From NCBI GenBank assembly GCA_900766245.1, contig CAAFUR010000020.1, forward strand, positions 1 to 64,000: a stretch of DNA of 64,000 nucleotides. Direction: 5' to 3'. This DNA comes from Veillonellaceae bacterium. Its GTDB lineage: Bacteria > Bacillota > Negativicutes > Veillonellales > Veillonellaceae. Every line of letters begins with the position of its first letter. The first letter of the stretch is position 1. A program made the position numbers and the translations under genes. The notes under the pieces were generated by a model. The model searched no databases. It had not been told where the DNA came from and saw only the letters and a program-made list of their open reading frames with translations. Below, in pieces: positions 7,761 to 16,628 of the stretch.

Positions 7761-9701
7761 ATGCATAAGGATCCTTTTGAGGAGTATATCCGTCAAGGTG
7801 AAGCTAGTCAATATGAAAAAGCCCAAGCATGGAAGACTGCTATTGGTTTACAAGCTGTCGATGGGTTGACGCCGTCTGCCTATTTAGTAGACTTAGCAAA
7901 GAAGAATATTGAAGGGCAGATGTCCCTACAGGTTCTTCATACATTGTTGGAAAATTATTATGAATCCTATCCGAATCAAGAAGATAGAACGGCAGAGGCG
8001 GATATAGTATCACTTCGTATGTCGGAGTTGCTCTTAGAGAAAGCTTTCAGTTTTACGCCGAATGAGTACCTATCGATTCATAGACAATTGTTTACAGATA
8101 TCTATGCCCATGCGGGCAGTATACGAGATTACAATATCACAAAAAAGGAATGGATTCTCGATGGCGATACGGTGACCTATGGTAGCATGTCTGAACTAGG
8201 GGCGACCTTACTCTATGACATAGAGCAAGAAAAAAATTTTTCCTATGCCAATTTGGATATGTCAGAGACGATTCGTCATTTGGCTACTTTTGTTGCCAGA
8301 TTGTGGCAGATTCATGTATTTGGTGAAGGAAATACGAGAACGACCGCTGTATTTTTTATTAAATATCTCCGCACCCTAGGCTTTACAGTGACGAATGATA
8401 TGTTCGCCAACTATGCGTGGTACTTTAGAAATGCCTTAGTACGAGCCAATTATCAAAATTTGAAACTAGGAGTGTATAGAACAACGGAATATTTAGAGCG
8501 TTTCTTGCAGAATTTGTTGTTAGACGAAAGCCATTTGTTATCGAATCGTTGTATGCATATTTATAGTACTAACGGGAACATACAGGAAGAAAGCATACAA
8601 TATAATGACAATGGGTATACTATCAGCAGGGATGCTATATCAGATTATGATGCTACTTCGGAGAGTGAAACTGTGGAGGACATGCGCTGTCACATGGAAA
8701 ATAGTACTACTGTACCTGAGGGTAGGGTATCGTCGCTTGACGAATTTGCTCTCATCAACAAATTAACCCAACACAGTATCTATAATCCTACGTACGTAAA
8801 GGTTGGTGTCGGCGATGACTGCGCTGTTTATGATACGCCTTGCGATGTGGATCAACTGGTTAGTACGGACATGATGGTAGAAGGCATCCACTTTAGTGAA
8901 AGCACCACAGCCCCTTTTGATGTAGGGTATCGATTAGGGGCAGCAAACATTAGCGACATAGCAGCGATGGGTGGCACCCCACGGCATATGGTGGTGTCTA
9001 TTGCAGTGCCTAAGGGGCGACATACGTCCTATGTAGAAGAAGTGTATCAAGGATTGCATGACATATGTGCAGAGTATAGTGTAAATATCATCGGCGGCGA
9101 TACGGTGTCGACCGAGGGACCTTTTGTGATTTCTGCCACAGTGTTTGGAGATGTTCCAACAAATCAATCTGTCCTACGCAGTGGAGCTCAAGATGGTGAT
9201 GCAGTGTTCATCACGAATTATCTGGGTTTATCTTATGTGGGTCTTCACAGTTTGTTAGAGGGCAGCGAGGACTATCCAGTGAGCAGGTCTGTCCATCAAC
9301 GGCCCATTCCTCATGTGGAATGTGGTATAATAGCAAGAGACTTAGGTGCCACATCTATGAACGACATCAGCGACGGCTTATCCAGCGAGCTTAATGAGAT
9401 TGCTAACGCATCGCAGGTGACTATTTTCATTGATGAAAGTGCGTTGCCCATCCATCCAGAGGTTCAGGCCTATTGTGAAAGTCATCAGATGAGTCCTTAT
9501 CTTTCTATGTGGACAGGGGGCGAAGATTTTCAGCTAGTGGGAACTATTCCAGCTGATAAAGCAGAGGCATTGCCGGCTGAGACTTTCACCATCATTGGGT
9601 ATGTCAAAGCAGGCGCTGCACAGGTGTTAGTAGACCATGATGGACAATGGATTACGGTAGAACCTAAGGGATATAATCATTTGGATAAAGGAATACTATG
9701 A
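7761..9701 (+). CDS. thiL: Fic-domain protein fused to thiamine-monophosphate kinase (ThiL)
   Basis: This is a 646-residue two-part protein. The N-terminal part (about 1-265) is a Fic domain. It has the motif HVFGEGNTRTTA with putative catalytic His185, which fits the family core HxFxxGNxR; such enzymes usually transfer AMP to protein hydroxyls. It is preceded by a VbhA-like segment, AIGLQAVDGL (27-36). A poorly conserved linker runs from about 265 to 322. The C-terminal part is a full ThiL, the ATP-dependent kinase that makes thiamine diphosphate: GVGDDCAVYD (about 350), STDMMVEGIHF, NISDIAAMGG, IIGGDT, NDISDGL (535-540) and GGEDFQL are all present. The gene overlaps tsaE by 4 bp, the usual thiL neighbourhood in related bacteria. 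No TPP riboswitch is visible upstream. The fusion is uninterrupted in frame; whether both halves are active is inferred from intact motifs. Confidence 0.88.
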   Translation: MHKDPFEEYIRQGEASQYEKAQAWKTAIGLQAVDGLTPSAYLVDLAKKNIEGQMSLQVLHTLLENYYESYPNQEDRTAEADIVSLRMSELLLEKAFSFTPNEYLSIHRQLFTDIYAHAGSIRDYNITKKEWILDGDTVTYGSMSELGATLLYDIEQEKNFSYANLDMSETIRHLATFVARLWQIHVFGEGNTRTTAVFFIKYLRTLGFTVTNDMFANYAWYFRNALVRANYQNLKLGVYRTTEYLERFLQNLLLDESHLLSNRCMHIYSTNGNIQEESIQYNDNGYTISRDAISDYDATSESETVEDMRCHMENSTTVPEGRVSSLDEFALINKLTQHSIYNPTYVKVGVGDDCAVYDTPCDVDQLVSTDMMVEGIHFSESTTAPFDVGYRLGAANISDIAAMGGTPRHMVVSIAVPKGRHTSYVEEVYQGLHDICAEYSVNIIGGDTVSTEGPFVISATVFGDVPTNQSVLRSGAQDGDAVFITNYLGLSYVGLHSLLEGSEDYPVSRSVHQRPIPHVECGIIARDLGATSMNDISDGLSSELNEIANASQVTIFIDESALPIHPEVQAYCESHQMSPYLSMWTGGEDFQLVGTIPADKAEALPAETFTIIGYVKAGAAQVLVDHDGQWITVEPKGYNHLDKGIL

Positions 9702-10171
9702 ATACCATACAATATACAACACACTCCGTAGAGGAAACGTTGGCTCTAGGTTATAGGCTAGGGAATTTTATGAAAGACTATGAAAGTCCTATATGTATTG
9801 CCCTGGATGGCACGCTAGGAGCAGGGAAAACGCATTTTTCCCAAGGGATTGCAAAGGGCTTTGGAGTTACAGAAGAAGTGACAAGTCCTACATTCGCCTT
9901 GATGAACACCTATGAAGTAGATGGTTCTAACTTATACCATTTCGATTTGTATCGAATGGACTTGGTAGAAGAACTGGAAACCATCGGATTTTACGAATAT
10001 ACAGAGGAAACGAAGTCCGTTGTGGAATGGGCTAGTAAGTTTGTCGATGAATTACCAGATACGACAGTGTGGATTGAGATTTCTGTCGGTAATGATGGAT
10101 CTCGTCAGTTTACAGTTCGTACGGACTTACTTTCAGAGGAAACATTACAATGCATAGGAGAGAACCTATGA
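9698..10171 (+). CDS. tsaE: tRNA t6A biosynthesis ATPase TsaE
   Basis: TsaE is the small P-loop ATPase that drives the TsaB-TsaD complex in forming N6-threonylcarbamoyladenosine at position 37 of ANN-decoding tRNAs. Walker A is GTLGAGKTHFSQGIAKGFG near residue 42. SPTFALMNTY and YHFDLYRM are family hallmarks, as is VVEWASKF (WxE-type region) near 110. The 157-residue length is typical. The start codon overlaps the fic-thiL stop (ATGA) and its own stop overlaps the tsaB start in the same way, so the three are translationally coupled. Confidence 0.95.
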   Translation: MNTIQYTTHSVEETLALGYRLGNFMKDYESPICIALDGTLGAGKTHFSQGIAKGFGVTEEVTSPTFALMNTYEVDGSNLYHFDLYRMDLVEELETIGFYEYTEETKSVVEWASKFVDELPDTTVWIEISVGNDGSRQFTVRTDLLSEETLQCIGENL

Positions 10172-10956
10172 TTTTAGGAATTGAAACGAGTAGCGCCATT
10201 GCTAGCGTAGCGGTAGGAAATGACAAAGAAATACGAAGCGAACTCATTGTACAGGCAGGGCTTACTCATTCTGAGCAATTGGTGCCACATATTGAAGCGG
10301 TGCTGACAACGGGGAAAGTAAAGAAATCTGACATTACCGGTATTGCCGTAACCATTGGGCCTGGTTCCTTTACAGGCTTGCGCATTGGCTTAGGCACGGC
10401 AAAGGCCTTGGCTTATGCTTGGAATGTACCCGTAGTAGGCGTGCTCACCACTGATGTGTTAGCCCAAAGTTTTATGTATTCTAACTACCGGGTATGCACT
10501 GTCATTGATGCACAAAAGAAACAGGTCTATGGCCGTCAGTATGAGTGGAATGGCGCGGACATGATTGCTTTAGATACAATAGAAGTACATCAAGTAACTG
10601 AATTGTTAGAGAAACTAGTACAGCTATCTGGAGATACTTCAGTGGTCATCGTAGGGGATGGTCTGAAGCGATTGGAAAAAGAATATGCTCTAGGTGTAGA
10701 AGAAGGCCGTATTGACCCTATTAGACTTGTTATCGGTCATGAATCGAAACAACGCCCACGGGCATCTCATGTCATTCAAGTGGCATTACCACAATTCGTG
10801 AGTGGTACGATTCCTGATGCGCAGTCCATTGAGCCATTCTATATTCGTAAATCGGAAGCGGAAGTGGTGTGGGATGAGAAAAACAAAGACATCCTAGCCA
10901 CTGGTACCTATGTGGAACCTACGGTAGTAGTCCGTGAAGCAGCAGGTGAACGATAA
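10168..10956 (+). CDS. tsaB: tRNA t6A biosynthesis protein TsaB
   Basis: TsaB is the non-catalytic ASKHA-fold partner of TsaD in t6A synthesis. MILGIETSS at the N-terminus and TIGPGSFTGLRIGLGTAKALA near residue 65 are diagnostic. I chose ATG 10168 rather than the in-frame ATG at 10150: AGGAGAG at 10156-10162 is well spaced for it, and it gives the standard N-terminus. It overlaps tsaE by 4 bp. The 262-residue length is slightly longer than E. coli TsaB because of an extended C-terminal region. Confidence 0.93.
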   Translation: MILGIETSSAIASVAVGNDKEIRSELIVQAGLTHSEQLVPHIEAVLTTGKVKKSDITGIAVTIGPGSFTGLRIGLGTAKALAYAWNVPVVGVLTTDVLAQSFMYSNYRVCTVIDAQKKQVYGRQYEWNGADMIALDTIEVHQVTELLEKLVQLSGDTSVVIVGDGLKRLEKEYALGVEEGRIDPIRLVIGHESKQRPRASHVIQVALPQFVSGTIPDAQSIEPFYIRKSEAEVVWDEKNKDILATGTYVEPTVVVREAAGER

Positions 10957-11408
10957 TGGTCACATTACGAGAAGCCTTACGAAGTGATATTGAAGGTATC
11001 TACCAAATAGAGAGGGCCTGTTTTTCAACACCTTGGTCAAAGGAAGTCTTATTAGATGATTTAGAAGTAGAAGATAAGCTGTACCTTGTAGCAGAAGCGG
11101 AAGATGGCAAGATTATTGGTTATGCAGGATCTTGGCTAGTCTTGGATGAAGGGCAGATTACGAATATTGCCATACATCCTGAACATCGTCGTGCAGGTTA
11201 TGGATCTAAAATGACTCGTAAGTTAACGCAAATGCTCCGTAAACAAGGTATGAAACATATTTTTTTAGAAGTGCGTGTCTCCAATATTGCAGCTCAAGCC
11301 ATGTATCGTAGACTTGGCTTTACAGCGGTAGGAGTACGCAAACAATTTTATTCAGATCCAGTAGAAGATGGGCTGATTATGAGGAAAGAAATGGAGGAAC
11401 TGGCATGA
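10956..11408 (+). CDS. rimI: Ribosomal-protein alanine N-acetyltransferase RimI-like (GNAT)
   Basis: This GNAT-fold acetyltransferase of 150 residues is placed as RimI by family resemblance and by its position between tsaB and tsaD. RimI acetylates the N-terminal alanine of ribosomal protein S18. The acetyl-CoA binding loop is IHPEHRRAGYGSKMTRKL (about residue 73), and LEVRVSNIAAQAMYRRLGF is the typical motif B region. The start overlaps the tsaB stop by one base (TAATG), and the stop overlaps the tsaD start. Confidence 0.9.
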   Translation: MVTLREALRSDIEGIYQIERACFSTPWSKEVLLDDLEVEDKLYLVAEAEDGKIIGYAGSWLVLDEGQITNIAIHPEHRRAGYGSKMTRKLTQMLRKQGMKHIFLEVRVSNIAAQAMYRRLGFTAVGVRKQFYSDPVEDGLIMRKEMEELA

Positions 11409-12445
11409 GTATCTACACACTAGCTATTGAAACTAGTTGTGATGAAACATCGGCAGCAGTGTTGCAAGATGGCAGAACGGTCGTTTCTAATGTAATTTCC
11501 AGTCAAGTACCCATACATAGAAAGTTTGGCGGTGTCGTTCCAGAAGTGGCGTCTCGACATCATATAGAACAGATTATGCCAGTTATTGACCAAGCTTTGG
11601 TAGATGCGAATATGACATTAGATGATATGGATCATATCGGTGTCACTTATGGGCCTGGTTTAGTAGGAGCTTTGTTGGTAGGGGTGTCAGCGGCGAAGGC
11701 TCTGTCCTTTGCAAAAGATATTCCTTTGATAGGCGTTCATCATATGGAAGGTCACATCTTTGCAAATTTCTTGTTACACCCTGATTTAGAACCGCCTTTC
11801 TTGTGCTTAGTGGTATCTGGTGGGCACACCATGATTGTTCATGTGACAGATTATGAAAGCTTTCAGGTATTAGGACAAACACGTGATGATGCGGCAGGTG
11901 AAGCCTTCGATAAAATCGCTCGCGTATTAGGCTATCCTTACCCAGGAGGGCCACATATTGATGCATTGGCAAAAGAGGGTAATCCAGATGCCATCGATTT
12001 CCCACGGCCTTTATTAGAAAAAGGAAACTTCGACTTTAGCTTTAGTGGTTTAAAATCTGCGGTGCTTAACTATATCAATGGAAAACAACAAAAAGGTGAA
12101 TCCATCTGTCATGAAGATGTAGCAGCCTCCTTTCAAAAGGCCATTACGGACGTATTGGTAGAAAAAATGAAAGAAGCGGCTCATACATTAGGAGAAACGA
12201 AGATCGCTCTAGCTGGTGGCGTGTCGGCTAACAGTGGATTGCAGCGAGATTTACAAGCCATGTGTGAAGCAGAAGGCTTGACGTACCTCACAGCAGGATC
12301 TATGTTGGCTACAGATAATGCAGCTATGATTGGTTGCCGAGCCTATTATATGGCACAAGCTGGTAAATTCAGTAACTACACTTTGAATGCAAAACCGTCC
12401 ATTCCATTGGGCAGTGATTTGTGGAAAGGAAACCAACATGATTAG
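11405..12445 (+). CDS. tsaD: tRNA N6-adenosine threonylcarbamoyltransferase TsaD
   Basis: TsaD transfers the threonylcarbamoyl group from its AMP carrier to adenosine 37 of tRNA. N-terminal IETSCDETSAAVLQDG, metal-binding HHIEQIMP and HHMEGHIFANFL, VSGGHTMIV, and DDAAGEAFDKIARVLGYPYPG are all canonical, and the 346-residue length is standard. It overlaps rimI by 4 bp and the following histidine-kinase gene by 8 bp, making it the last t6A gene of a tightly packed operon. Confidence 0.96.
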   Translation: MSIYTLAIETSCDETSAAVLQDGRTVVSNVISSQVPIHRKFGGVVPEVASRHHIEQIMPVIDQALVDANMTLDDMDHIGVTYGPGLVGALLVGVSAAKALSFAKDIPLIGVHHMEGHIFANFLLHPDLEPPFLCLVVSGGHTMIVHVTDYESFQVLGQTRDDAAGEAFDKIARVLGYPYPGGPHIDALAKEGNPDAIDFPRPLLEKGNFDFSFSGLKSAVLNYINGKQQKGESICHEDVAASFQKAITDVLVEKMKEAAHTLGETKIALAGGVSANSGLQRDLQAMCEAEGLTYLTAGSMLATDNAAMIGCRAYYMAQAGKFSNYTLNAKPSIPLGSDLWKGNQHD

Positions 12446-13898
12446 TTGGAAAGACAGCCTAGACAAAGAAACAGATTTATATCCTACACAACAGGCTTTA
12501 CTATTGCAGTTCTCTGAACGATTAAGCTTTGGTAAAGCTATCAGTGAGCAAGGGGTGTCCCTCTTAGTGCAAGCTAAGGACGGACACCTTTTACTTAGTG
12601 GAGCGTTGGATAGTCGTCATACGGGGACAGTACAGAAATTAGACATACCCCTAGAGCATCCAATTCAACAGATATTAGATACAGGAAAACCTTTTGCAGG
12701 CCTATTGGAGTGGGAAGAAGAAACAGATAGTGGGATTACAGTAGAAACCTATCACGCTTATATCTATCCTATTGTAGATAATGGAGGCAAATGTATTGGT
12801 GCTTGTGCCTTTACTAATCCTGTGTCTGAAGTGTATTCTAATCGTTATGATGAATTTATGTCCATGGTATCACAGACTACGTTTCAAGGAATGTTAGTAC
12901 CACAATTACAACAACCTGAGTTATATGATGGGATTTCCGTATTAGATGGAATTATTTTCTTTGAACAGGATGGAACTATTTTATATGCGAACCGTGCTGC
13001 GAAAAAATTAGGGGATATATTTGGTATCGACAGACGCATACAGGGTACATCAATCTATAGCAGCACATTGAAAGTAGGTCGTATCAAAAAAGCATTGGAA
13101 GATAGAGTAGGTACTATTGATGAAGAGTTATATGGTGATATTGCTCTGCGACAAGTGATGATTCCCGTCGTTCTTGGGGTGAAGTGGAAACGAGGTATCT
13201 TGGTATTACAAGATAAAACAGAACTGCGCAAGCGAGATCAAGAATTACTGGTGAAAAACTCTGTTATCAAAGAAGTACACCATCGCGTGAAAAATAACTT
13301 GCAATCTGTAGCGGGCTTACTCCGCATGCAAAGCCGCCGGAGCAGCTCCGATGATGTGAAACAAGCTTTACAAGACAGTATTCATCGCATTGAAAGTATG
13401 GCTCTCGTTCATGAAATCGTGTCGAACTTTGATGAAGATTATGTAGCCTTGCGCAGCATTATCGAAGAATTGTGGCGCTTGTTAAGACAAGGACTGGGGG
13501 CTTCTGAGCAACGCATCGATATGGAATATATAGGGGAAGACATGATTATGTCATCTCATAAGGCCAGCTATGTGTCTTTAGTGCTGAATGAACTGTTCTC
13601 CAATCTTTTTAAACATGCTTTCAAAGATAGAGTCGAAGGACAAGTGCAGGTAGAGGTGCGAGAGGTGATGTCTCAAGAAAACCAAGATATGTTGCATATT
13701 ATTATTCGAGATACTGGCTGTGGTTTACCAGAGGATTTTGAAGAGACTAGACAACGTCGCTTGGGATTGCAAATTATTGACAACTTAGTACGGAATGAAT
13801 TAGATGGAACGATTGCTTGGACATCTCAAGGAACGGGCACTGTGGTAGATATATGGATACATAAAGGAGAAGAGTATGCGCGTCTTAGTAGTAGATGA
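12438..13898 (+). CDS. PdtaS/EutW-like sensor histidine kinase (HisKA_2 family)
   Basis: This is a soluble sensor kinase of 486 residues with no membrane helices. Order: an N-terminal sensor domain (about 1-150), a PAS-like domain around IIFFEQDGTILYANRAAKKL (about 172-250), a HisKA_2 dimerisation region with EVHHRVKNNLQSVAGLLRMQ (phosphoacceptor among His281/His282), and a HATPase domain with LNELFSNLFKHAF, DTGCGLPEDF and RRLGLQIIDNLV. I chose ATG 12438 because AAAGGA at 12425-12430 lies 7 nt upstream, giving an 8-bp overlap with tsaD. The architecture matches Mycobacterium PdtaS and EutW-type kinases that partner ANTAR regulators, and such a regulator is the next gene. The signal sensed is unknown. 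Confidence 0.88.
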   Translation: MISWKDSLDKETDLYPTQQALLLQFSERLSFGKAISEQGVSLLVQAKDGHLLLSGALDSRHTGTVQKLDIPLEHPIQQILDTGKPFAGLLEWEEETDSGITVETYHAYIYPIVDNGGKCIGACAFTNPVSEVYSNRYDEFMSMVSQTTFQGMLVPQLQQPELYDGISVLDGIIFFEQDGTILYANRAAKKLGDIFGIDRRIQGTSIYSSTLKVGRIKKALEDRVGTIDEELYGDIALRQVMIPVVLGVKWKRGILVLQDKTELRKRDQELLVKNSVIKEVHHRVKNNLQSVAGLLRMQSRRSSSDDVKQALQDSIHRIESMALVHEIVSNFDEDYVALRSIIEELWRLLRQGLGASEQRIDMEYIGEDMIMSSHKASYVSLVLNELFSNLFKHAFKDRVEGQVQVEVREVMSQENQDMLHIIIRDTGCGLPEDFEETRQRRLGLQIIDNLVRNELDGTIAWTSQGTGTVVDIWIHKGEEYARLSSR

Positions 13899-14448
13899 TG
13901 AGTCACTCATTCGCATGGACTTACGAGATATATTGGAAAGCCAAGGCCATACCGTTATAGGTGAAGGTGCCAATGGAGCGGAAGCCATCCAACTATGCCA
14001 AGACCTTACGCCAGATATAGTGCTCATGGACGTGAAGATGCCGACATTAGATGGCATTGAGGCAGCGCGACAAATTCGTCACAAACGATTGGCGCCAGTG
14101 GTGCTCTTAACAGCGTACAGCCAAGATGATTTAATCCAAAAGGCATCTCAATCGGGTGTATATGGTTATTTAATTAAGCCTTTGCGGGAACAGGACTTAG
14201 GTCCAACTCTACAGATGGCTATGGGTCGTTTTCAAGAAGAAGAAAACTTGCTAGAACAGGTCAAAGGATTGGAAAGTTCCCTAGAAGAACGAAAATATGT
14301 GGCGAAAGCGACGGGCATATTGATGAGTTTACATGGATTTTCTGAGGAAAAAGCGTACGAGAAAATACGAGCTTTCAGTATGGATAAACGCATTAGCCTC
14401 GTGGAAACTTGCAAAAAGATTATCGCAGCTCATGAAGCAAAATCATAA
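13876..14448 (+). CDS. ANTAR-domain response regulator (PdtaR/EutV-like antiterminator)
   Basis: This response regulator of 190 residues has an RNA-binding output. The receiver domain (1-120) has acidic Asp7/Asp8, phosphoacceptor Asp52 in VLMDVKMP, Thr79 and Lys101. A short coiled coil (about 115-135) leads to an ANTAR domain (about 135-185) with KATGILMSLHGFSEEKAYEKI. ANTAR proteins bind paired hairpins in nascent leaders and prevent terminator formation. The gene overlaps the kinase gene by 23 bp, so they form one two-component system. Its RNA targets are not known here. The next gene, groES, has its own promoter. Confidence 0.92.
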   Translation: MRVLVVDDESLIRMDLRDILESQGHTVIGEGANGAEAIQLCQDLTPDIVLMDVKMPTLDGIEAARQIRHKRLAPVVLLTAYSQDDLIQKASQSGVYGYLIKPLREQDLGPTLQMAMGRFQEEENLLEQVKGLESSLEERKYVAKATGILMSLHGFSEEKAYEKIRAFSMDKRISLVETCKKIIAAHEAKS

Positions 14449-14518
14449 AAAAATTATGGCTGCCATGAAGCAAAGTTTTAACTATGAAAAAGTATTTGGT
14501 CAAAAAGTCAAAAAAGAC

Positions 14519-14546
14519 TTGCAAAAATTTTAAAATGATTTATAAT
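14519..14546 (+). promoter_or_regulatory. Sigma-A promoter of groESL
   Basis: The -35 hexamer TTGCAA (14519-14524) and the consensus -10 TATAAT (14541-14546) are separated by 16 bp. The CIRCE operator lies immediately downstream, at the expected transcription start. Confidence 0.85.
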
Positions 14547-14557
14547 AATATTTGTAA

Positions 14558-14584
14558 TTAGCACTCACCACTCTTGAGTGCTAA
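14558..14584 (+). promoter_or_regulatory. CIRCE operator (HrcA binding site)
   Basis: TTAGCACTC, a 9-nt spacer and GAGTGCTAA match the CIRCE consensus exactly. HrcA binding here represses chaperonin genes until heat stress. hrcA itself is not in the window. Confidence 0.97.
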
Positions 14585-14621
14585 CATCGATATTATAGTG
14601 TATAAGAGAAGAGGTATAACA

Positions 14622-14900
14622 ATGAAACCATTAGGCGATCGTGTCATTATTCGTGTATTAGAGGTAGAAACAAAAACGGAAAGTGGTATCTTTTTAGCAT
14701 CTTCCACAAAGGAACGTCCATCTGAAGGTACGGTTATTGCTGTGGGTCCTGGTAAATTATGTGACAATGGCGAACGTGTAGCACCAGAAGTAAAAGTGGG
14801 CGATACAGTTATGTTCTCCAAATATGCTGGTACTGAGTTCAAAATTGATGGCATTGACCATTTAATCATCAGCGAAAAAGATATTTTAGCAGTATTATAA
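14622..14900 (+). CDS. groES: Co-chaperonin GroES
   Basis: GroES is the heptameric lid of the GroEL folding chamber. MKPLGDRVIIRV at the start, GGIFL-equivalent mobile loop TESGIFLASS (about 19-28) and EGTVIAVGPGK are canonical, and 92 residues is the normal length. I chose ATG 14622 behind AGAAGAGG over an in-frame ATG inside the CIRCE region. Only 42 bp separate it from groEL, under a shared CIRCE-controlled promoter. Confidence 0.97.
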   Translation: MKPLGDRVIIRVLEVETKTESGIFLASSTKERPSEGTVIAVGPGKLCDNGERVAPEVKVGDTVMFSKYAGTEFKIDGIDHLIISEKDILAVL

Positions 14901-14942
14901 TCTGACCAAAGAAGGGGGCGACCCCATAGAGGAGGCTATACA

Positions 14943-16571
14943 ATGGCAAAAGAAATTTTATTTAACGAAGAAGCACGCCGTGCATTAGGTCGTGGCGTTG
15001 ACCAATTAGCAAATGCAGTAAAAGTAACATTAGGACCAAAAGGTCGCAATGTAGTATTAGAGAAAAAATTTGGTGCCCCAACCATCACTAACGATGGTGT
15101 GACTATCGCTCGTGATATTGAACTTCCAGATCCATTTGAAAACATGGGTGCTCAATTAGTGAAAGAAGTTGCTACTAAAACTAACGATGTAGCTGGTGAT
15201 GGTACAACTACTGCTACAGTTTTGGCGCAAGCTATGATTCAAGAAGGTATGCGCAATGTAGCAGCTGGTGCGAACCCAATGATTCTTAAAAAAGGTATTG
15301 AATTAGCTGTTAAAAAATTAGTAGCTGAAATTCAATCTAAAGCCATCGACGTAAACGGTAAACAAGACATCGCTCAAGTAGCATCCGTATCTGCTGCTGA
15401 CGAAGAAATCGGTGCATTGATTGCGGAAGCAATGGACCGTGTAGGCAATGACGGTGTTATTACTGTAGAAGAATCTAAAACATTACAAACTGAATTGAAC
15501 GTAGTAGAAGGTATGCAATTCGACCGTGGTTACCTATCTCCTTACATGGTAACTGACCCAGATAAAATGGAAGCAGTAGTGAACGAACCATTAATCTTGA
15601 TCACTGACCGCAAAATCTCAGTGATTGCTGATTTATTACCAGCTCTTGAAAAAGTTGTAAAACTTGGTAAAGAACTTGTGATCATCGCTGAAGACGTAGA
15701 CGGCGAAGCATTGGCTACATTGGTAGTGAACCGCCTTCGTGGTACATTAAAAGCAGTAGCTGTGAAAGCTCCTGGGTTTGGCGACCGTCGTAAAGCTATG
15801 TTAGAAGATATTGCTATCTTAACAGGCGGTGTTGTTATTAGTGAAGAAGTAGGTTTGAAATTAGAAAATGTAGATTTAGAACACTTGGGCACAGCTCGTC
15901 AAGTTCGCATCACTAAAGATGAAACTATCATCGTTGATGGCAATGGTAACAAAGACGTAATCGCTCGTCGTGTTGCGCAAGTTCGTGCACAAGCTGAAGA
16001 AGCAACATCTGAATTCGATAAAGAAAAATTACAAGAACGTTTGGCTAAATTGTCTGGTGGTGTCGCTGTTATCGAAGTAGGTGCAGCAACAGAAGTAGAA
16101 TTGAAAGATAAAAAACTTCGCATCGAAGACGCATTAAATGCGACTCGTGCAGCTGTAGAAGAAGGTATCGTTGCAGGTGGTGGTACGACATTGATCGACA
16201 TCATCCCGGCATTAGATGGTATCGAAGCTACTGGTGACGTATTGACAGGTGTGAACCTTGTGCGCCGTGCTGTGGAAGAACCACTTCGCCAAATTGCTTA
16301 CAATGCAGGTTTAGAAGGTTCCGTTGTAGTAGAACGCGTAAAATCTACTGAAAGCGGCATCGGTTTCAATGCATTAACAGAAGAATATGTAGACATGGTA
16401 AAAGCTGGTATCGTGGACCCTGCAAAAGTAACACGCTCTGCCTTGCAAAATGCAGCATCCATCGCAGCATTAGTATTAACTACTGAATCCATCGTAGCTG
16501 ATAAAGTAGAAGAAAATGCTCCAATGATGCCTCCAATGCCTCCAATGGGTGGTATGGGCGGTATGATGTAA
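14943..16571 (+). CDS. groEL: Chaperonin GroEL
   Basis: This ATP-dependent 60-kDa chaperonin folds cytoplasmic proteins in a double heptamer ring. LGPKGRNVVLEKKFGAPTIT, DVAGDGTTTATVLAQ (nucleotide-binding region) and GGVAVIEVGAATEVELK are canonical. The C-terminus is the usual Met/Gly-rich tail ending in GGMGGMM. The length is 542 residues. The ribosome binding site is GAGGAGG at 14930-14936. Confidence 0.98.
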   Translation: MAKEILFNEEARRALGRGVDQLANAVKVTLGPKGRNVVLEKKFGAPTITNDGVTIARDIELPDPFENMGAQLVKEVATKTNDVAGDGTTTATVLAQAMIQEGMRNVAAGANPMILKKGIELAVKKLVAEIQSKAIDVNGKQDIAQVASVSAADEEIGALIAEAMDRVGNDGVITVEESKTLQTELNVVEGMQFDRGYLSPYMVTDPDKMEAVVNEPLILITDRKISVIADLLPALEKVVKLGKELVIIAEDVDGEALATLVVNRLRGTLKAVAVKAPGFGDRRKAMLEDIAILTGGVVISEEVGLKLENVDLEHLGTARQVRITKDETIIVDGNGNKDVIARRVAQVRAQAEEATSEFDKEKLQERLAKLSGGVAVIEVGAATEVELKDKKLRIEDALNATRAAVEEGIVAGGGTTLIDIIPALDGIEATGDVLTGVNLVRRAVEEPLRQIAYNAGLEGSVVVERVKSTESGIGFNALTEEYVDMVKAGIVDPAKVTRSALQNAASIAALVLTTESIVADKVEENAPMMPPMPPMGGMGGMM

Positions 16572-16628
16572 TCTAAGATTGCATCCGTGGATCGCAGTAT
16601 TGACTAAGTAAATACTATGGGGACTGTG

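Noticed and set aside
14333..14533. 66-codon frame overlapping the end of the ANTAR regulator
   Set aside because: It is out of frame inside the regulator, lacks a ribosome binding site, and runs into the groES promoter.
15542..16492. Long antisense frames within groEL and other conserved genes
   Set aside because: They are shadows of strong codon bias in the real genes; none has start signals or recognisable motifs.
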